DNA from: an uncultured Alphaproteobacteria bacterium
GTDB taxonomy: Bacteria > Pseudomonadota > Alphaproteobacteria > Geminicoccales > Geminicoccaceae
Reading direction: 5' to 3'
Assembly (NCBI GenBank): GCA_937995535.1
Contig: CALKJU010000012.1
Coordinates: 1-56,047, forward strand
Length of the DNA: 56,047 nucleotides
Shown: positions 53,043 through 56,047 of the stretch, piece by piece
Numbering within the stretch: position 1 is the stretch's first letter
Layout of the letters: each line of letters begins with the position of its first letter
Notes under the pieces: generated by a model
Seen by the model: the letters and a program-made list of their open reading frames with translations, nothing else
Database searches by the model: none
What the model was told of the DNA's origin: nothing
Made by a program: the position numbers and the translations under genes

Positions 53043-53504
53043 ATGTCGACAGGAGCGTCGCCGATCGCCGTCCCAGCGCCTCACCCCGCTGTCCTTGCCG
53101 GCCCTGCCGGTGCGGTCGGGCGCGAGATCGTCTTCCCCGAGGGCCTGCTCGGATTCGCCGGTTGCCGTGAGTTCCGCCTTCAGCCGGAACTCGCCGCGGG
53201 CCGCTTCCTGCGCCTCCAGGCGACCTCCAGCGACGGCGTCGAGTTCCTCGTCGTTCCGGTGGAGCCGGGCCCCGCGACCCTGGCCCCCGCCGATATCGAG
53301 GAGGTGGCCGCCGAGCGCGCCATCGGCCCGCAGGACCTTCTGCTGCTCGCCGTGGTCGCGGCCCGCCTGGTCGCCAGCGGCATCGAGGCCACGGTCAACC
53401 TCCGCGCGCCGATCTTCGTCGATGTCGCCCGCTCGCTCGCCTGGCAGGTCGTCCTGCGCAACCCGTCCTATCCGGTGCGACTGCCGCTGAACCGGGTGTC
53501 GTGA
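53043..53504 (+). CDS. fliW: Flagellar assembly factor FliW
   Basis: A 153-residue FliW. The family core is visible: FPEGLLGFAGCREFRLQPE, FLRLQATSSDGVEFLVVPV, and NLRAPIFVDVARSLAWQVVL, ending NPSYPVRLPL. FliW binds flagellin and antagonises the RNA-binding protein CsrA, so that hag/flagellin translation follows export. ATG 53043 has GAGAGAGGAACTGAG before it. csrA is not in the window. The stop overlaps the next gene (GTGA). Confidence 0.93.
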   Translation: MSTGASPIAVPAPHPAVLAGPAGAVGREIVFPEGLLGFAGCREFRLQPELAAGRFLRLQATSSDGVEFLVVPVEPGPATLAPADIEEVAAERAIGPQDLLLLAVVAARLVASGIEATVNLRAPIFVDVARSLAWQVVLRNPSYPVRLPLNRVS

Positions 53505-55900
53505 CGGTCGTGCGGCAGGGTTTGCAGGGTCCCGCTGACGGCAGGGCGGGCTTGCCGGCGGTCGACGTACCGTCGCGGGCAGCGGTCGCTGCGGCCCACG
53601 GCGCCTGCGCGCTCGGCCTGGCACGACATCGTGCCGGCGATCTCGATGCCGCCGAGCGCCACTATCGCGCCGCGATCCGGTGCAGCCCGGACGACGTCGA
53701 CGCGCTGCATCTGCTCGGCGTCGTACGTGGTGCGAAGGGTGACGCCGTCCAGGGCGAGCGGCTGATCCGCGCCGCGATCGCGCGCTGTCCCGACCGGGCG
53801 GAGCCATGGTCGAACCTCGGCAGTCTGCTTTTGCGGAGCCGGCGGCCCGCGGAAGCGGCGATGGCCCTGCGCGAGGCCTGTGCGCGCAACCCGGATCTGC
53901 CGGACGCGCTGGCCAATCTCGCCGGAGCGTTGCTCGAGTTGCAGCAGCCGGTGGCGGCTGAGCACGCCGCCCGCCGTGCGCTTGTGAATGCGCCCGAGCA
54001 TGCTCTGGCGTTGGCCAATCTTGGTGCGGCGCTGCTCGCTCAGGGGCGGCTGGCCGACGCCCAGGTGGTCCTCCGCGCCGCTGCGGCGAGCGGGCACCTG
54101 AGCGTCGCCCTGTTGCGCAATACGGGCCAAGCGCATCTCGCGGCGGGCGACGTGGGCGCGGCCCACGATGCCTTCCGGCAGGCGCTGGAGATCGACGCCG
54201 CCGATCTCGAATGCCGCCGCGGGCTGGCCTTTGCGCTGGCCCGCCTCCGGCGGGTCAGCGAGGCCGAGGCGCTGCTGGTCGACTATGTGGCACGCCGGCC
54301 CGAGCCCTCGAACGCGCATTTCATGCTCGGTCACCTTCGGGTCCTCGCGGGGCGGCAGGAGGACGGGCGGGAGCTGCTCCGCTCGGGGGCATTGCGGCCC
54401 GACGCGCCGGCCGCGGAGGCCTCCACCTATCTGTTCGACCTCAGCTACATGCCGGATGTCACGCCGGCGGCGCGCCGGGCGGCGCACGAAGCCTGGGATC
54501 TCCGCTATGCGCGCGGCTTGGCGTGGTCACCGCCGACACGCGACCGCGATCCGAGCCGCCGCCTGCGCTTGGGTCTCGTATCGCCCGATCTGCGCGCGCA
54601 CGCCGTCAGTTTCTTCCTCCGCCCCCTGCTCTCGGGCCTCGACGCGGCGGCGTTGGAAGTGATCGCCTATTCGAACGTCGCGCGGCCCGACGTCGTCACC
54701 GACGAGCTGCGCCAGCTCGTCGCCGGCTGGCGTGACATACGCCCCTGCAGCGACGACGAGGCCGCGCGAGCCGTCCGCGCCGACGAGGTCGACATCCTGA
54801 TCGATCTCGCCGGGCACACGGCCGACAACCGGCTGCTCGTGATGGCGCGGCGGCCAGCGCCGGTGCAGCTCTGCTATCTCGGCTACCCGGCGACCACCGG
54901 CATGGCCGCGATCGATGCGCGGATCGTCGACCGCTGGACCGATCCGGACGGCGCCGAGGCGCATGGCAGCGAACGCCTGCTGCGCCTCGACCGCTGCTTT
55001 CTCGCCTATGCGCCGACGGCCTATCCCGAGATCGTCGCCCCGCCCGTCCGGCGCAACGGCCACGTCACGTTCGGCTCGTTCAACAATCTCGCGAAGCTCA
55101 ACGCCGGCGTGATCGAGCTGTGGGCACGCGTACTGCACGCGGTCGACGGATCGACGCTGGTGCTCAAGCACGACGCGACGGCTGACACCGGCGTCCAGCA
55201 GCATCTCTCGGCCGTGTTCGCGCGACACGGCGTCGGCGCGGACCGGCTCCGTTTCCTGTCACGCACGCCTGATCTTGTGTCCCATCTGGCCGCCTACTCC
55301 GAGGTGGACATCGCCTTGGACCCGTTTCCTTACAACGGGACGACGACAACCTGCGAGGCCCTCTGGATGGGGGTCCCGGTCGTCACGCTGAGCGGCGACC
55401 ATCATGCCGCGCGGGTCGGCACAAGCCTGCTCACAGCCGTCGGCTTCGTGCCCGGCATCGCCGCCGACCCGGACGAATATGTGCGCACCTGCGCCCAGCT
55501 CGCGCGCGCTCCGTCGATGCTCGAGGCCTTGCGCACGCTCCTGCGGCCGCAGATGGTCGCTTCCCCGCTCTGCGACGGCGCCGGGCTGGCGGCGGCCATC
55601 TCGGAGGCGCTTCGGTCGCTCTGGCGGGAATGGTGCGAACATGGCCGGATCGCTCGGCCACCCGGCACCGCCGACGACCTTGAAGCGGCGTGCGCACCGT
55701 GGTCGTCCTCAGCCGTACGAGAAGCTGCCGGACGATGCAGCGTGACGGGAGCCCGAGGGCATCGCGGTTCGACGCGCGCGGCGCGGATCGCCGATGACCT
55801 GGCCGAGCGTGGGGGCGTCGAGGCCGCTGCACCGCCTGCAACCGTGCGCGACCGGCGTCCAGCGCCGCAAGGCGACGAGACACACTCAGAGGAGTCGTAG
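53501..55900 (+). CDS. TPR repeat + GT41 (O-GlcNAc transferase-like) glycosyltransferase
   Basis: A 799-residue protein. About eight TPR units fill residues 30-290 (AGDLDAAERHYRAAIRCSPD, PWSNLGSLLLRSRRPAEAAM). The SPINDLY/OGT catalytic part spans about 340-700: LGLVSPDLRAHAVSFFLRPL, DILIDLAGHTADNRLLVMAR, PVQLCYLGYPATTGM, FGSFNNLAKLNAGVIELWAR and DPFPYNGTTTTCEALWMGVP. It should transfer a sugar from a UDP donor to Ser/Thr of a protein. Coupling to fliW and the flagellin gene 2 bp after its stop make flagellin the obvious target (inference). The last 80 residues are low-complexity and look unlike family ends. Confidence 0.9.
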   Translation: MTVVRQGLQGPADGRAGLPAVDVPSRAAVAAAHGACALGLARHRAGDLDAAERHYRAAIRCSPDDVDALHLLGVVRGAKGDAVQGERLIRAAIARCPDRAEPWSNLGSLLLRSRRPAEAAMALREACARNPDLPDALANLAGALLELQQPVAAEHAARRALVNAPEHALALANLGAALLAQGRLADAQVVLRAAAASGHLSVALLRNTGQAHLAAGDVGAAHDAFRQALEIDAADLECRRGLAFALARLRRVSEAEALLVDYVARRPEPSNAHFMLGHLRVLAGRQEDGRELLRSGALRPDAPAAEASTYLFDLSYMPDVTPAARRAAHEAWDLRYARGLAWSPPTRDRDPSRRLRLGLVSPDLRAHAVSFFLRPLLSGLDAAALEVIAYSNVARPDVVTDELRQLVAGWRDIRPCSDDEAARAVRADEVDILIDLAGHTADNRLLVMARRPAPVQLCYLGYPATTGMAAIDARIVDRWTDPDGAEAHGSERLLRLDRCFLAYAPTAYPEIVAPPVRRNGHVTFGSFNNLAKLNAGVIELWARVLHAVDGSTLVLKHDATADTGVQQHLSAVFARHGVGADRLRFLSRTPDLVSHLAAYSEVDIALDPFPYNGTTTTCEALWMGVPVVTLSGDHHAARVGTSLLTAVGFVPGIAADPDEYVRTCAQLARAPSMLEALRTLLRPQMVASPLCDGAGLAAAISEALRSLWREWCEHGRIARPPGTADDLEAACAPWSSSAVREAAGRCSVTGARGHRGSTRAARIADDLAERGGVEAAAPPATVRDRRPAPQGDETHSEES

Positions 55901-55902
55901 AC

Positions 55903-56047
55903 ATGCCCCTTACTGGCACGACGAACACGTCGGCGCAGACGGCGTTGCGCTATCTGGCGCAGAACCAGGCGATGGCGTCGAGCTCGCTGGCCAAGCTGTC
56001 GAGCGGCTCGCGGATCGTCAAGGCGTCCGACGACGCCGCGTCCCTGG
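55903..56047 (+). CDS. Flagellin, 5' part (cut by window end)
   Basis: Only the first 48 codons are in the window. The reading frame MPLTGTTNTSAQTALRYLAQ, then LAKLSSGSRIVKASDDAASL, is the conserved D0/D1 start of flagellin (LSSGxRIxxASDDAA). ATG 55903 follows GAGGAGT, which overlaps the end of the glycosyltransferase gene. The filament protein is exported through the flagellum; its position right after fliW and a GT41 enzyme suggests control and glycosylation by these neighbours. Confidence 0.9.
   Translation, partial: MPLTGTTNTSAQTALRYLAQNQAMASSSLAKLSSGSRIVKASDDAASL

Noticed and set aside
1..56047. CRISPR arrays, insertion sequences, tRNA genes, prophage
   Set aside because: I looked for repeated spacers, transposase motifs, inverted terminal repeats and cloverleaf sequences and saw none.

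Overview
The window is GC-rich chromosomal DNA with very densely packed genes and many GTG, TTG and apparently even CTG starts. The gene orders point to an alphaproteobacterium: tlpA/argH/lptM/lysA/TIGR02302/amidase/rnpB, then a full dcw cell-wall and division cluster, then fliX divergent from flgI. TTAA-N7-TTAA-like (CtrA-type) motifs and a sigma-54-like promoter in the flagellar part agree with that. A Rhodospirillales/Geminicoccales-like origin is my guess and cannot be fixed from sequence reading alone.

Layout. (1) 1-5.0 kb: a sugar-acid block with a GntR/FCD regulator, a rhamnonate-dehydratase-like enolase, an SDR and an HpcH/HpaI aldolase. It is interrupted by an in-frame remnant of a deleted sugar ABC transporter and followed by YaiI and an RraA-like gene missing its N-terminus. 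(2) 5.0-10.2 kb: prfC, a small DUF442-type phosphatase, and, on the minus strand, a prepilin peptidase and a GspD secretin. (3) 10.5-18.2 kb, minus strand: an acyl-CoA dehydrogenase/APH-kinase/DUF6285 trio resembling lvaC-lvaA-lvaB of 4-hydroxyacid catabolism, a sialidase-fold protein, an extensin-like lipoprotein, a fused TRAP permease with its TAXI binding protein, and an 87-residue unknown with a CtrA-like box. (4) 18.3-25.35 kb: tlpA divergent from argH, then lptM, lysA, a TIGR02302 protein, a peptidoglycan amidase and the RNase P RNA. (5) 25.35-44.4 kb: a 532-bp AT-richer gap with two perfect DnaA boxes, one alphaproteobacterial SOS-box match and a small upstream ORF, then rsmH-ftsL-ftsI-murE-murF-mraY-murD-ftsW-murG-murC-murB-ddl-ftsQ-ftsA-ftsZ and an LpxC homologue. 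mraZ is absent. (6) 44.4-47.6 kb: a universal stress protein divergent from a CYTH-CHAD/ParA pair. (7) 47.6-56.0 kb: flagellar genes fliX, flgI, flgJ (rod-binding part only), a FlgN-like gene, flgK, flgL, fliW, a TPR-GT41 glycosyltransferase and the start of a flagellin.

How the genes work together. The dcw genes form one long polycistron with mostly 4-bp ATGA/GTGA overlaps. They make lipid II (MurC-F, Ddl, MraY, MurG), flip or polymerise it (FtsW, FtsI) and build the divisome (FtsL, FtsQ, FtsA, FtsZ). The flagellar block carries rod, P-ring and hook-junction parts, plus FliW and a GT41 enzyme directly before flagellin, suggesting translational control and glycosylation of flagellin.

Most interesting points: the LpxC homologue after ftsZ keeps its zinc ligands but has lost the other catalytic residues; a CYTH-CHAD protein is translationally coupled to an orphan ParA ATPase and could form a polyphosphate-granule positioning pair; a chimeric ABC-transporter scar; and an unusual dcw leader region without mraZ.
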